A stretch of DNA of 35,600 bases from an uncultured Veillonella sp. (GCF_900545795.1 NZ_URAR01000020.1:1-35600), one strand, 5' to 3'. Positions 8,097 through 15,748 are shown, numbered from the stretch's first letter. Notes: a model not told the origin generated them from the sequence alone. Translations and numbers: made by a program.

Positions 8097-10076
8097 ATGA
8101 TGAAGAAACGTGTGAAATCGGCACAAGCAGAGTCCACAAGATTAAAAAAGAATATTGGAAATTTGGGGATTGTATTAATACTTTCCGTGTTGGTATTGAT
8201 GCTTCGCTTAGTATGGCTTCAAGTAGTGGACCAAGATCGCTTGGCATCTTGGAACTCTGAACAAGTAGAATCAGACCGCAAATTGCAGTCGCCACGTGGC
8301 ACAATTTATGATCGCAATGGCAATCCATTAGCCATGAGTATTGTGACGCGTTCTCTGTATGCAGATCCGAAGATGATTAAAAAGTCACCAGAGGAAATTG
8401 CCACTCTTATTGAACCGTACACAGTGATTAAAAAGGATGAAATTATTAAGCGCCTCAATGAGGATACAGCCTTTGTTTGGCTAGATCGCATGATGGATCC
8501 AGATAAATCGAAAGCTGTATCAGATATTATGAAAGAGCATGAATTAGAAGGACTTAATTTTGTGGAAGAAAGTCGTCGTTTCTATCCTAATGGGCCTTTA
8601 TTATCACAAGTGTTAGGCTTTGTAGGGACTGATGATAAAGGGTTAGATGGCTTAGAGATGCAACTTGATGACACTATTAAGGGCAGTATTAAACAAGAGT
8701 CTGTTGATACTGACCAGCACGGCAATGCTATCTTTGGCTCTGTGTTGTCGCAATTCATGCCTGATAAAGAAAAAAGTGTAACCTTAACTATTGATACGAC
8801 TGTTCAATTTATAGCAGAGCGTGCATTAGATAAGGCTATGCAAGAAACGAAGGCCACTGGCGCTAGTATTATTATTATGGATCCTAAAACGGGTGAAATC
8901 TTAGCTATGGCTAACCGTCCTACGTATGATCCTAATCATTATGATAAGGGCAATGAAGCGTCTTTTAAAAATAGAGCCGTAGTGGATATTTATGAACCAG
9001 GTTCCACATTTAAGCCTATTATTGCGTCTGCCGCTCTTGCTTCAGGCAAGTGGACTACAGATACAGTGTTTAATGACCAAGGCTCTATTGTAATTGACAG
9101 TCATCGCATGCAGAACTGGAATGGTGAAGGTTATGGCAATGTAAAGCTTTTAGAGATTTTAAAATATTCCATCAATACAGGGATGGCTAAAATAGGTTTG
9201 ACTACAGGGAAGTCAATTTTGCTTGATTATATTAAAGCTTTTGGCTTTGGTCAGCCGACAGGCATTGAATTACCTGGTGAAGGTAATGGCATTTTATTCC
9301 AAGAAGAAGATATGTCCCAGCTTGACGTGGCTACTATGTCCATTGGTCAAGGTATTGCTGTTACGCCTCTTCAAATGGTGCGTGCGTTTGGCGCTATAGC
9401 AAATGATGGTAAGATGATGACACCGCATATTATTAAATCTATCAACAATCCTGATGGTAGTGCTGTGTCCGTAACCGAGCCTAAGGAATCGGGAGAACCT
9501 ATTCCACAAAATATTGCGAAGACAATTTTTGATATCTTAGAAAAAGAAGTCTCCGAAGGGGGCGGTAATAAAGCATCCGTTGATGGCTATCATTTTGCTG
9601 GTAAAACAGGGACGGCGCAAAAACTTAATGTAGAGGCTGGTGGCTATTTAGATGGCCGCTATATTGCCTCCTTTATTGGCATGGGCCCCGTAGAGGATCC
9701 ACGCTTTGTGGCATTAATTGTTATTGATGATCCTAATGGTGTTTTCTATGGTGGTCAAATTGCAGCACCAGTATTCAAGGATATGATGAGTCAATTAGTT
9801 CGCTACTATCAAATTTCACCATCGGTGACAAAGGAACATGATCTTAAAGCAGGTGTTGATCAAAGACCAGTGAAACCATCGGTAACAAAAACAGATAATG
9901 ATATGATTATTATGCCAAGCTTTACTGGTTGGACTACTGGTGAAGTGCGCGATTGGCTCCATGAGGCTAATTTGCAGTTTATCCCTGATGGGACGGGCTA
10001 TGCTGTATCACAAGATGAGCCTGCTGGTACTGAGGTGAAGGAAGGCTCAAGTGTAACAGTTCGCTTTGTACGTTAA
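8097..10076 (+). CDS. Class B penicillin-binding protein with PASTA domain (FtsI/SpoVD type)
   Basis: A 659-aa transpeptidase that cross-links peptidoglycan outside the cytoplasmic membrane. An N-terminal anchor (about 22-42) is followed by the dimerisation region (PRGTIYDRNGNPLA) and the transpeptidase domain with all three catalytic motifs: STFK with Ser303, SIN with Ser358 and KTGT with Lys503. One PASTA domain closes the protein (about 595-659, MIIMPSFTGWTTGEVRDWL onward), as in SpoVD and some FtsI. The start is one of two adjacent ATGs (8097 or 8100); AAGGAG is 12 nt upstream, rather far. It is not within a division-and-wall cluster here; neighbours are cca and a folD homologue. FtsI or SpoVD assignment cannot be decided, since Negativicutes often have several class B paralogues. 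Confidence 0.93.
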   Translation: MMKKRVKSAQAESTRLKKNIGNLGIVLILSVLVLMLRLVWLQVVDQDRLASWNSEQVESDRKLQSPRGTIYDRNGNPLAMSIVTRSLYADPKMIKKSPEEIATLIEPYTVIKKDEIIKRLNEDTAFVWLDRMMDPDKSKAVSDIMKEHELEGLNFVEESRRFYPNGPLLSQVLGFVGTDDKGLDGLEMQLDDTIKGSIKQESVDTDQHGNAIFGSVLSQFMPDKEKSVTLTIDTTVQFIAERALDKAMQETKATGASIIIMDPKTGEILAMANRPTYDPNHYDKGNEASFKNRAVVDIYEPGSTFKPIIASAALASGKWTTDTVFNDQGSIVIDSHRMQNWNGEGYGNVKLLEILKYSINTGMAKIGLTTGKSILLDYIKAFGFGQPTGIELPGEGNGILFQEEDMSQLDVATMSIGQGIAVTPLQMVRAFGAIANDGKMMTPHIIKSINNPDGSAVSVTEPKESGEPIPQNIAKTIFDILEKEVSEGGGNKASVDGYHFAGKTGTAQKLNVEAGGYLDGRYIASFIGMGPVEDPRFVALIVIDDPNGVFYGGQIAAPVFKDMMSQLVRYYQISPSVTKEHDLKAGVDQRPVKPSVTKTDNDMIIMPSFTGWTTGEVRDWLHEANLQFIPDGTGYAVSQDEPAGTEVKEGSSVTVRFVR

Positions 10077-10122
10077 AGTAGCGTACTCTAGGAGAGATGT
10101 ATTTATAATTTGGGAGGTATAT

Positions 10123-10971
10123 ATGTTAGAGCTAAGAGGTAAAGTTGTAGCTGATGCTCATAAGGCTAAGTTAAATGAAAAGTTAGAGGCTTTAAAAGCC
10201 CAAGGGATTGTGCTTACATTAGGCATCTTACTCGTAGGGGATGACAAAGCAGCGCAAATGTATGCGCACTTTATGGAAAAAACAGCTAAGGCTGCCGGCT
10301 TTGGTGTGGAACTTGCACATTTGCCAGCTACCGCTAGCTTTGATGAAGTGGCGGCTGTCGTTACTGACTGGAATAAGGCGGACCATGTATATGGTGTACT
10401 TCCTTTAATGCCTATGCCTGCCCATATTGACAAAGAGGCTATTTTGGACTTGTTGGTGCCTGAAAAAGATATTGATGGCTTAACTTCTAATAATATTGGC
10501 CTTGTAGTGAGCGGCAAAGGTGGGTTTTGGCCTTGCACACCGCGGGCTTGCATGGCGATTTTAGACCATTATGAGATTCCACTTCATGGTAAAGATGTTG
10601 TGGTGGTAGGTCGTAGCCAAGTGATTGGTAAGCCTATAGCGCTCATGTTATTGGAACGCCAAGCGACTGTTACGATTTGCCATTCTAAGACGGTGGATCT
10701 AGGTGAAAAGCTTCGCCGTGCTGATATTGTTATTGCCGCAGCTGGACGAGCTCATATGATTGATGGTTCTATGCTTAAGCCAGAGGCCGTAGTGATTGAT
10801 GTGGGCATTAATGATTTAGATGGAAAAACTGTAGGCGATGTCAACTATGAATCAGCCGCGGCTGTGGCTAGTGCTATAACACCTGTACCAGGTGGAGTAG
10901 GGTCAGTTACTACCACTATGTTATTAGAAAATATTTATGAGGCCTATCATGCACGAAATGTCGATTGCTGA
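10123..10971 (+). CDS. FolD-family protein lacking two catalytic residues
   Basis: A 282-aa homologue of methylenetetrahydrofolate dehydrogenase/cyclohydrolase. The KDIDG motif, the WPCTPRACMAIL segment, the Rossmann part (VVVVGRSQVIGKP) and the C-terminal ITPVPGGVG are intact. Aligned by eye with E. coli FolD, the catalytic Lys54 position is Met51 and the Gln98 position is Leu95 (LPLMPMPAHID instead of LVQLPLP). The conserved Pro after GGVG is Ser. Lys and Gln are needed for cyclohydrolase chemistry, so a normal bifunctional activity is doubtful. The start at 10123 has GGGAGG upstream; the frame extends upstream to 10066 through the end of the preceding gene without a ribosome site. The 3' end overlaps hypA by 23 nt. 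I leave the symbol empty because the function may differ from FolD. Confidence 0.85.
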   Translation: MLELRGKVVADAHKAKLNEKLEALKAQGIVLTLGILLVGDDKAAQMYAHFMEKTAKAAGFGVELAHLPATASFDEVAAVVTDWNKADHVYGVLPLMPMPAHIDKEAILDLLVPEKDIDGLTSNNIGLVVSGKGGFWPCTPRACMAILDHYEIPLHGKDVVVVGRSQVIGKPIALMLLERQATVTICHSKTVDLGEKLRRADIVIAAAGRAHMIDGSMLKPEAVVIDVGINDLDGKTVGDVNYESAAAVASAITPVPGGVGSVTTTMLLENIYEAYHARNVDC

Positions 10972-11290
10972 AGGAATTGTTGATATTGCTTTAGATACAT
11001 TAAAGCAAAATAATGGCTCTGTTATTCACGCCATTCAATTGCGCTTAGGTGTGATGTCCGGTGTAGAGCCCGCAGCATTGGAGTTTTGCTTTGAATCGGT
11101 TACAAAAGGCACGGCTGCGGAAGGCGCTAAGCTGGAGCTAGAAGTAATTCCTTTGACGGGAACTTGTTTGGATTGTATGAACCATTTTACTGTGCAGAAT
11201 TATGTATTTAAATGCCCTAATTGTGGTAGTGTAGCTATCAACACAGAAACAGGTCGCGAGTTGCAAGTGGCGTCTATTGATATGGATTGA
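10949..11290 (+). CDS. hypA: Hydrogenase nickel-insertion protein HypA
   Basis: A 113-aa nickel chaperone for [NiFe]-hydrogenase (and sometimes urease) maturation. It begins MHEMSIAEG, whose His2 is the nickel ligand, and contains a zinc site with CLDC (about 73-76) and CPNC (about 89-92). Start 10949 is chosen over the in-frame ATG at 10937 because HypA proteins begin MHE and a GAGG lies 6 nt upstream. It overlaps the folD-like gene by 23 nt, suggesting coupled translation. Confidence 0.95.
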   Translation: MHEMSIAEGIVDIALDTLKQNNGSVIHAIQLRLGVMSGVEPAALEFCFESVTKGTAAEGAKLELEVIPLTGTCLDCMNHFTVQNYVFKCPNCGSVAINTETGRELQVASIDMD

Positions 11291-11331
11291 GATATACTTT
11301 TATACAGTGCACAGCCCACATGGCTTTTAGG

Positions 11332-11380
11332 TAGCATACAGATGATAAAATCCATGTTTTAGCATACAGCTGATAAATTC
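11332..11380. repeat. Pair of 21-bp direct repeats between hypA and hypB
   Basis: The sequence TAGCATACAG, then A or C, then TGATAAA, then A or T, then TC occurs at 11332-11352 and again at 11360-11380. The two copies are offset by 28 bp and differ at two positions. They occupy the centre of the 144-bp hypA-hypB gap, an otherwise tightly packed run, and could be operator sites or a duplication remnant. Confidence 0.7.
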
Positions 11381-11434
11381 AGATTTTGACTTACGTGTTA
11401 TAGAAGAAGTAAGTGGAAGAGTAGAGGTAGGAAT

Positions 11435-12100
11435 ATGGAAGTAAAAGTAATGACAGATGTGTTAGCTAAAAATGATGCTCTAGCTCTTAATTTACAGCGC
11501 ATTTTTAAAGAAAAGCAGATTTTTGTTTTTAATTTGCTTGGATCTCCAGGAGCTGGCAAGACTTCTTTATTAGAGGCCACCTTGGCAGATTTAGCTAAAG
11601 AGTATAAAATCGCAGTGATTGAAGGTGATTTATATACAGATAAAGATGCCGCTCGTATTCACCGCCTAGGGATTCCAGTTCTTCAGATTAATACGGTAGG
11701 TGGTTGTCATCTTGATGCGGCTATGATTGAGCAGGCTCTAGCTGAACTTGATTTAGATGAATTAGATATGATTGTAATTGAAAATGTGGGGAATTTAGTA
11801 TGTCCTGCAGAGTTTGCCATTGGAGAGGCCATGAAAGTTACAGTCCTATCAGTCACTGAAGGGGAAGATAAGCCTTTAAAATATCCTCTCATTTTTAAAG
11901 AATCAAAAGCAGTATTATTAAATAAGATAGATTTACTGCCGTATATTCCTTTTGATAAAGATAAGGCTGTAGAAGATATACGGAATTTAAATCCCTCTGT
12001 AGCGCTGTTTGAGGTAAGTTGTACCAAGTCAGAAGGCTTGACAGGTTGGACCGACTGGTTGCGTCAACAGATCGCTATGACGAAGAAAGGAATTATATGA
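11435..12100 (+). CDS. hypB: Hydrogenase nickel incorporation GTPase HypB
   Basis: A 221-aa SIMIBI-class GTPase that works with HypA to load nickel into hydrogenase. The P-loop GSPGAGKTS (about 35-43), GDLYTDKDAARI switch region, conserved CHLDA metal-binding motif and NKIDLLPY guanine-specificity motif are all present. The N terminus has no histidine-rich nickel-storage stretch. The ATG follows GAGGTAGGAAT. The stop overlaps the next gene by ATGA. No hypC, D, E or F lies in the window. Confidence 0.95.
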   Translation: MEVKVMTDVLAKNDALALNLQRIFKEKQIFVFNLLGSPGAGKTSLLEATLADLAKEYKIAVIEGDLYTDKDAARIHRLGIPVLQINTVGGCHLDAAMIEQALAELDLDELDMIVIENVGNLVCPAEFAIGEAMKVTVLSVTEGEDKPLKYPLIFKESKAVLLNKIDLLPYIPFDKDKAVEDIRNLNPSVALFEVSCTKSEGLTGWTDWLRQQIAMTKKGII

Positions 12101-13545
12101 GCACACAAAAGAAAGCTCTAGTGATAGCCGCTATGTCTGCTGTAATGGGGCTTAATATGGCGATGGCAGAAACTGAACAGCCTAGCAAAGTAAACAATGC
12201 TAGCGCGGTGAGTCAAGAAGTTGTAACGATGGGCTCCGACGAAACACTAGGCACTGCTAGAACACTAGACAATGATGAAACCTCAGAAGAAGTGAGTAAC
12301 GTAGGCTCAAAAGCTATGGACAGCGCTGGGCCGACGCCTACAGAAGGAATTATGGATTGGCGTGCTGAACAGGCCGCTGTGAAACGGATGGAAACACTAT
12401 TTGAAGAAGCCCTAGAGGTGAAACAAGCTGAAGCAGATCAACAGCAGTTGGATTTAAATGCTGTAGGCCGTAGTTATACGGCTAATTCCTTGGAAGGATT
12501 AAAAACTACTGATTTTGTAGTGGGGCCATTTCAGCTAGGGAAACCGATTAATGAGACTGCTATTAGCGACGATATGATGACATTTTATAAGTCCTTAGGT
12601 GGAGGCACTTCTGGTTTGGTGCAAGGCATGTTTACTACCTATAGTGGTGAACATGGTTCGTATGCTGTGTATAGTGGTCCACAGCAGGGGACAGAGCGTC
12701 AACTTCGCAGCGAAGGCTTAGATTATGACTTGCCTGTAGGTGCGGTGACGAATATCCACATCGTTGATGGTGAGTTTAAAACAGAACGTGATATTTCTAT
12801 TGGCAAGAGCCGTGGTGCTGTGTTATTTGCTTATGGTTCGCCACAGGCTATTTGGCGTGATACAACCAAAAAAGCTATGGTGTTTGTATATGCTGTAGAG
12901 AACGAAAAAAAAGAAAATTACAAGAAGGATTTTGCCACTACGATGGCGAATTTAGGTAACAAGACCGTTTTAAGTGAACGACTTGTAGAAAGTGATACAA
13001 GTGCTGGCTATATTATATTTACATTAATAGACAACAAGGTGAAAGCTATTGATGTAATGCATGGCCAAGTGCGAGCTAAATTGCCATTACCTAGTACGGA
13101 GCTTAATCATTTTAAAGCAAATGAATTGAGCCCCCGTGATTTTGTACTTATGGGCTATGAAGTGAATAAGCCCTTTGTGACAAATCAAGATGACTCTTGG
13201 CAACAAAGAGGCCTTATTTATGGTGAAGAGTTCTTGAGTTATGATGATATTTTGATTGGCTATGATAAAGATCAATTGATTGCCCGTGCTATGATTACAA
13301 AAAGCACTGCTGTAACGCGACGGGGGATTTCCATAGGAGATAGTAAATATTTATTACTATATTTATATGGGGTGCCTACAAAGATTGAAAGCGATGTAGC
13401 AAAAAATGGCGATGCTTTACAGGTTTATACATATGCAAATCCAGCATCATCACACAGTTATTTAATCTTCGTCATCGGGGAGAAAGATAATTTCATAAAA
13501 AGTGTGATGCTATCTGATAGACCTCATAAGGATTTGGAATTGTAA
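12097..13545 (+). CDS. Secreted protein with an internally duplicated domain, unknown function
   Basis: 482 aa. The start at 12097 overlaps the hypB stop (ATGA), has AAAGGA upstream and exposes a clear signal peptide (two Lys, hydrophobic 7-20, probable cleavage after AMA at 24). Residues 25-125 are acidic and low complexity. Two related units follow: about 139-325 and about 348-473. Each starts with DFV plus a KP dipeptide about ten residues on, and contains an ISIG-x-S segment then YG-x-P-x-x-I and a hydrophobic VY-x-YA strand (ISIGKS at 233, ISIGDS at 411). The pattern distantly recalls small beta-rich periplasmic folds, but I cannot name the family. Translational coupling to hypB is notable because HypB is cytoplasmic. 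A periplasmic or cell-surface location is likely. Confidence 0.85.
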   Translation: MSTQKKALVIAAMSAVMGLNMAMAETEQPSKVNNASAVSQEVVTMGSDETLGTARTLDNDETSEEVSNVGSKAMDSAGPTPTEGIMDWRAEQAAVKRMETLFEEALEVKQAEADQQQLDLNAVGRSYTANSLEGLKTTDFVVGPFQLGKPINETAISDDMMTFYKSLGGGTSGLVQGMFTTYSGEHGSYAVYSGPQQGTERQLRSEGLDYDLPVGAVTNIHIVDGEFKTERDISIGKSRGAVLFAYGSPQAIWRDTTKKAMVFVYAVENEKKENYKKDFATTMANLGNKTVLSERLVESDTSAGYIIFTLIDNKVKAIDVMHGQVRAKLPLPSTELNHFKANELSPRDFVLMGYEVNKPFVTNQDDSWQQRGLIYGEEFLSYDDILIGYDKDQLIARAMITKSTAVTRRGISIGDSKYLLLYLYGVPTKIESDVAKNGDALQVYTYANPASSHSYLIFVIGEKDNFIKSVMLSDRPHKDLEL

Positions 13546-13706
13546 GTAGAGCATAATAGTTGATAGATAATTTTTCATAGTAAAATTTGAATAATTGCGG
13601 TATACTAGTACCCATGTCCTTGTAAGAAGGATATTACCGGCATGATTAACCGGATAAGATAATACAATATAGGTGTACAGAGTGTTGCAGTAGAGGAGGT
13701 CAACCA

Positions 13707-14171
13707 ATGATAACAGCAGAAGAGATTAAGTCCCGTTGGGACGAACTGGCGAATGAAGAGGAGCGTATCTTATTTGTCGTAGGCGGTCCTGGGTCAGGCA
13801 AGAGTAAGTTGATTCGCGAACTAGCTGAACAAGATGGTTGGAAGTATATCGAAGCCAAAGACTTAATTGAAGAAGAGTTTTTAGAAATTGCTAGGGACTT
13901 GAGACCTCAGATGGCAAAAGATGTTATGTGCAAAGCTTTGAAAGCTTGTGGCTCAGATGTGATTTTACTAGATAGTGTAAATGTTCTCTTTGCTCCTATT
14001 TTAAATTTACAGCCTATTGAATTGTTGAAGACAATCAGCCGTATGTATCCCCTCATCGTAGGTTGGAGAGGTACATATGATGGCAAGGATTTACATTTAG
14101 AGCACAATAATAATCCTAAATATTTCTCTTTCACTGTAGAAAACCCTAAACGTATTATTTCAGTAGACTAG
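13707..14171 (+). CDS. BrxF-like small P-loop protein (orphan)
   Basis: 154 aa with a Walker A motif GGPGSGKS (26-33) and a Walker B-like strand VILLDS (85-90, Asp89). After it comes VNVLFAPILNLQPIELLKTISR and then VGWRGTY. This order matches my recollection of BrxF, the small P-loop component of type 3 BREX defence, where an LLD-xx-xLF-xxxx-PLxLLxxxSR pattern and a W-x-G motif follow Walker B. No other BREX gene (brxC, pglX, pglZ, brxHII) is nearby. It may be a domesticated or stand-alone relative with another function. The start has GAGGAGG 7 nt upstream; a terminator follows at 14201. The 160 bp upstream hold two small dyads (TCCTT/AAGGA at about 13618-13632, CCGG/CCGG around 13637-13653) but no convincing promoter. 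Confidence 0.75.
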   Translation: MITAEEIKSRWDELANEEERILFVVGGPGSGKSKLIRELAEQDGWKYIEAKDLIEEEFLEIARDLRPQMAKDVMCKALKACGSDVILLDSVNVLFAPILNLQPIELLKTISRMYPLIVGWRGTYDGKDLHLEHNNNPKYFSFTVENPKRIISVD

Positions 14172-14200
14172 TCTTAGTGCTAGGTATTGATTCAATGAGA

Positions 14201-14240
14201 GGCGAATTTGAAGCTTGTCTTCAGATTCGCCTTGTTTTTT
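14201..14240 (+). terminator. Terminator after the BrxF-like gene
   Basis: The 13-bp stem GGCGAATTTGAAG (14201-14213) pairs with 14219-14231 (one wobble), followed by a T-rich stretch with six consecutive T. It is the only strong terminator between the cca run and the ribosomal operon. Confidence 0.92.
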
Positions 14241-14317
14241 GTGAAGTTTTTTATGGAGTTTCCTGTAAAGGTAAATTAAATGATGTAGAATTGCTATACA
14301 CCATACACAAAGGGCCA

Positions 14318-14361
14318 GTCGATGATGAGTTGTAAATAGATGTCGATGATGAATTGTGAAT
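14318..14361. repeat. Two imperfect 20-bp direct repeats
   Basis: GTCGATGATGAGTTGTAAAT (14318-14337) and GTCGATGATGAATTGTGAAT (14342-14361) differ at two positions, offset 24 bp, in non-coding DNA. No function is evident. Confidence 0.7.
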
Positions 14362-14404
14362 GAATAATAAACAATAAAAAGATACGAAGATAAAAATATG
14401 CAAA

Positions 14405-14457
14405 GATATTAAAGATATTAAAGACATTAAAGACATTAAAGATACAAAGACATTAAA
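14405..14457. repeat. Tandem 9-nt repeat array, GAYATTAAA
   Basis: Units at 14405, 14414, 14423, 14432 and 14449 read GATATTAAA or GACATTAAA, interrupted by one 8-nt variant at 14441. This simple A/T-rich microsatellite fills the gap between the BrxF-like gene and the rpmG promoter. No ORF that I believe in crosses it. Confidence 0.85.
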
Positions 14458-14550
14458 AGATAATTAATAGATAATAGATCTATTTATGTAGATGGCGAAT
14501 TCTACGAATCGTGGGATATAGTAGAAAGATAAATTTTACATAAATAACTC

Positions 14551-14579
14551 TAGACAAAGGAATAAGTTGTTGTTATAAT
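14551..14579 (+). promoter_or_regulatory. Promoter of rpmG-secE-nusG
   Basis: TAGACA (14551-14556), a 17-bp spacer and a perfect TATAAT (14574-14579) preceded by TGT, an extended -10. This is one of the best sigma-70 promoters in the window. Transcription would start near 14586, giving a 120-nt leader. Confidence 0.85.
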
Positions 14580-14585
14580 GAATTG

Positions 14586-14678
14586 TCAGGTAAAAGCCTG
14601 GCTTTTTTAAGTTGCCTAAAACTTGACAGGTGTAGCCTGCTGTGTTAGGCTATATTAGCATATTGTGTTTTTAGGCAA
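14586..14678 (+). promoter_or_regulatory. Structured 5' leader of rpmG
   Basis: A long-range stem TTGCCTAAAA (14612-14621) with TTTTAGGCAA (14669-14678), 10 bp and perfect, encloses a hairpin TAGCCT (14633-14638) with AGGCTA (14647-14652). Before it, AAAAGC (14592-14597) pairs with GCTTTT (14601-14606) and runs into further T, a weak terminator-like hairpin very close to the transcription start. The two parts could form an attenuator. I do not recognise a known ribosomal-protein leader family. Confidence 0.55.
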
Positions 14679-14705
14679 GTAGATTATGAAGTGAGGTGTA
14701 TCCGG

Positions 14706-14855
14706 ATGCGTAATGCTGTAACTATGGCATGTACTGATTGCAAACAGCGTAATTATCAGACAAATAAGAACAAGAAAAACAATCCTGATCGTATTGAAAT
14801 GATGAAATACTGCAAATTCTGCGGTAAACATACGCTACATCGCGAAACAAAATAA
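14706..14855 (+). CDS. rpmG: Ribosomal protein L33
   Basis: A 49-aa large-subunit protein beginning MRNAVTMACTDCKQRNYQTN. Two zinc-binding CXXC pairs (CTDC at 9-12, CKFC at 36-39) make this the zinc-containing form of L33. GAGGTG lies 9 nt before the ATG. It is followed by secE and nusG, an order typical of Firmicutes. Confidence 0.95.
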   Translation: MRNAVTMACTDCKQRNYQTNKNKKNNPDRIEMMKYCKFCGKHTLHRETK

Positions 14856-14893
14856 TTGTTTCTTCTAGAGTACCCTATGATTAAGGATGTGAA

Positions 14894-15121
14894 ATGATGG
14901 CAGGATCCAATTCTACAGTGCAGCAACGCAAGGGCGGCATTGGTCGTTTATCGCGTGAAATGAAAGCTGAACTCAAAAAAGTAGTCTGGCCGACAAAAAA
15001 AGAGCTCATCAATTACACCATTGTCGTGTTTGTTACCGTAGTATTCATGGCGGCACTAATTGGTGCTGTGGATGCTATCTTTGGCAAACTCATTGAATTG
15101 TTGATGCACGTTGTCGGATAG
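14894..15121 (+). CDS. secE: Preprotein translocase subunit SecE
   Basis: A 75-aa single-spanning translocase subunit that clamps SecY. The cytoplasmic amphipathic segment has the family signature REMKAELKKVVWPTKKEL (about 21-38), followed by one membrane helix (about 40-63). Start is one of two adjacent ATGs (14894 or 14897) after AAGGA. nusG begins 11 nt downstream. Confidence 0.96.
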   Translation: MMAGSNSTVQQRKGGIGRLSREMKAELKKVVWPTKKELINYTIVVFVTVVFMAALIGAVDAIFGKLIELLMHVVG

Positions 15122-15132
15122 GAGGCCTTTCC

Positions 15133-15669
15133 GTGGAAGCAGATAAGAAATGGTATGTTATTCATACTTACTCAGGCTACGAAAACAAAGTAAAAACTAA
15201 TCTGGAGCTAAAAGTTCAATCCATGGGACTTGAGGATACCATTGGTCGTATTCTCGTGCCTGTTGAGGACGAAGTGGATGAAAAAGATGGCGTAAAGAAA
15301 GTAGTAAAACGCAAAATATTTCCAGGCTATGTATTAGTTGAAATGGAAGTAAATGATCGTTCCTGGTACGTAGTGCGTAACACACCGGGCGTTACAGGCT
15401 TCGTTGGGTCTGCAACTAAACCGGTGCCGTTATCTGATTCCGAGGTTGAATATATCCTCAAATCACAGGGCGTTGATCAAGAACCGAAAGCTACTATTGA
15501 TGTAGAAGTCGGTGAAACAGTGCGCATTACTTCTGGTGCCTTTGAAGATAGATTAGGTAAAATTACTGAAATTAATCACGAAAAAGAAACATTGAAACTT
15601 GAAGTTGAAATGTTTGGTCGTGAAACATCGGTAGAGGTAGATTTCTCTCAAGTTGAGAAAGATCTTTAA
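15133..15669 (+). CDS. nusG: Transcription termination/antitermination factor NusG
   Basis: A 178-aa transcription elongation factor. An NGN domain (KWYVIHTYSGYENKV at the start, FPGYVLVEM in the middle, VRNTPGVTGFVG) binds RNA polymerase; a C-terminal KOW domain (about 125-178, VGETVRITSGAFEDRLGKI) contacts ribosomal S10 or Rho. It starts with GTG at 15133, supported by GGAGG 7 nt upstream and by the family N terminus. Confidence 0.96.
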   Translation: MEADKKWYVIHTYSGYENKVKTNLELKVQSMGLEDTIGRILVPVEDEVDEKDGVKKVVKRKIFPGYVLVEMEVNDRSWYVVRNTPGVTGFVGSATKPVPLSDSEVEYILKSQGVDQEPKATIDVEVGETVRITSGAFEDRLGKITEINHEKETLKLEVEMFGRETSVEVDFSQVEKDL

Positions 15670-15699
15670 TATATATTATTTATAACTCTAAACTTTTTA

Positions 15700-15748
15700 G
15701 GCGGCTTGGTGGTCGCCAGTGGGAGGAAAAATTTATTTCCGTTACCAC
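15700..15748 (+). promoter_or_regulatory. L1-binding mRNA motif upstream of rplK
   Basis: After a GGCG/CGCC hairpin (15700-15717) comes GTGG (15719-15722), GA, GGAAA (15725-15729) paired with TTTCC (15736-15740), then GTTA and CCAC (15745-15748). GTGGGAGG facing CCG...CCAC reproduces the L1 site of 23S rRNA helix 76-77 (GGUGGGAGG opposite CCG...UACCACC). L1 is known to repress the rplK-rplA mRNA through such mimics. GGTGGT (15708-15713) can pair alternatively with ACCACC (15744-15749). Confidence 0.75.

Noticed and set aside
10066..10122. Upstream in-frame extension of the folD-like gene
   Set aside because: It overlaps the end of the penicillin-binding protein gene and lacks a ribosome site; GGGAGG supports 10123.
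12019..12096. Upstream in-frame extension of the secreted protein
   Set aside because: It would bury the signal peptide and overlap hypB; the ATGA overlap at 12097 is better supported.
13510..13707. Minus-strand 65-codon ORF across the gap before the BrxF-like gene
   Set aside because: It overlaps the end of one gene and the ribosome site of the next; no ribosome site or family resemblance.
14251..14436. Minus-strand 61-codon ORF
   Set aside because: Its N terminus is just the translated 9-nt microsatellite; there is no ribosome site and composition is low complexity.
14405..14457. CRISPR array
   Set aside because: Units are 9 nt, contiguous and without spacers; a microsatellite, not CRISPR.
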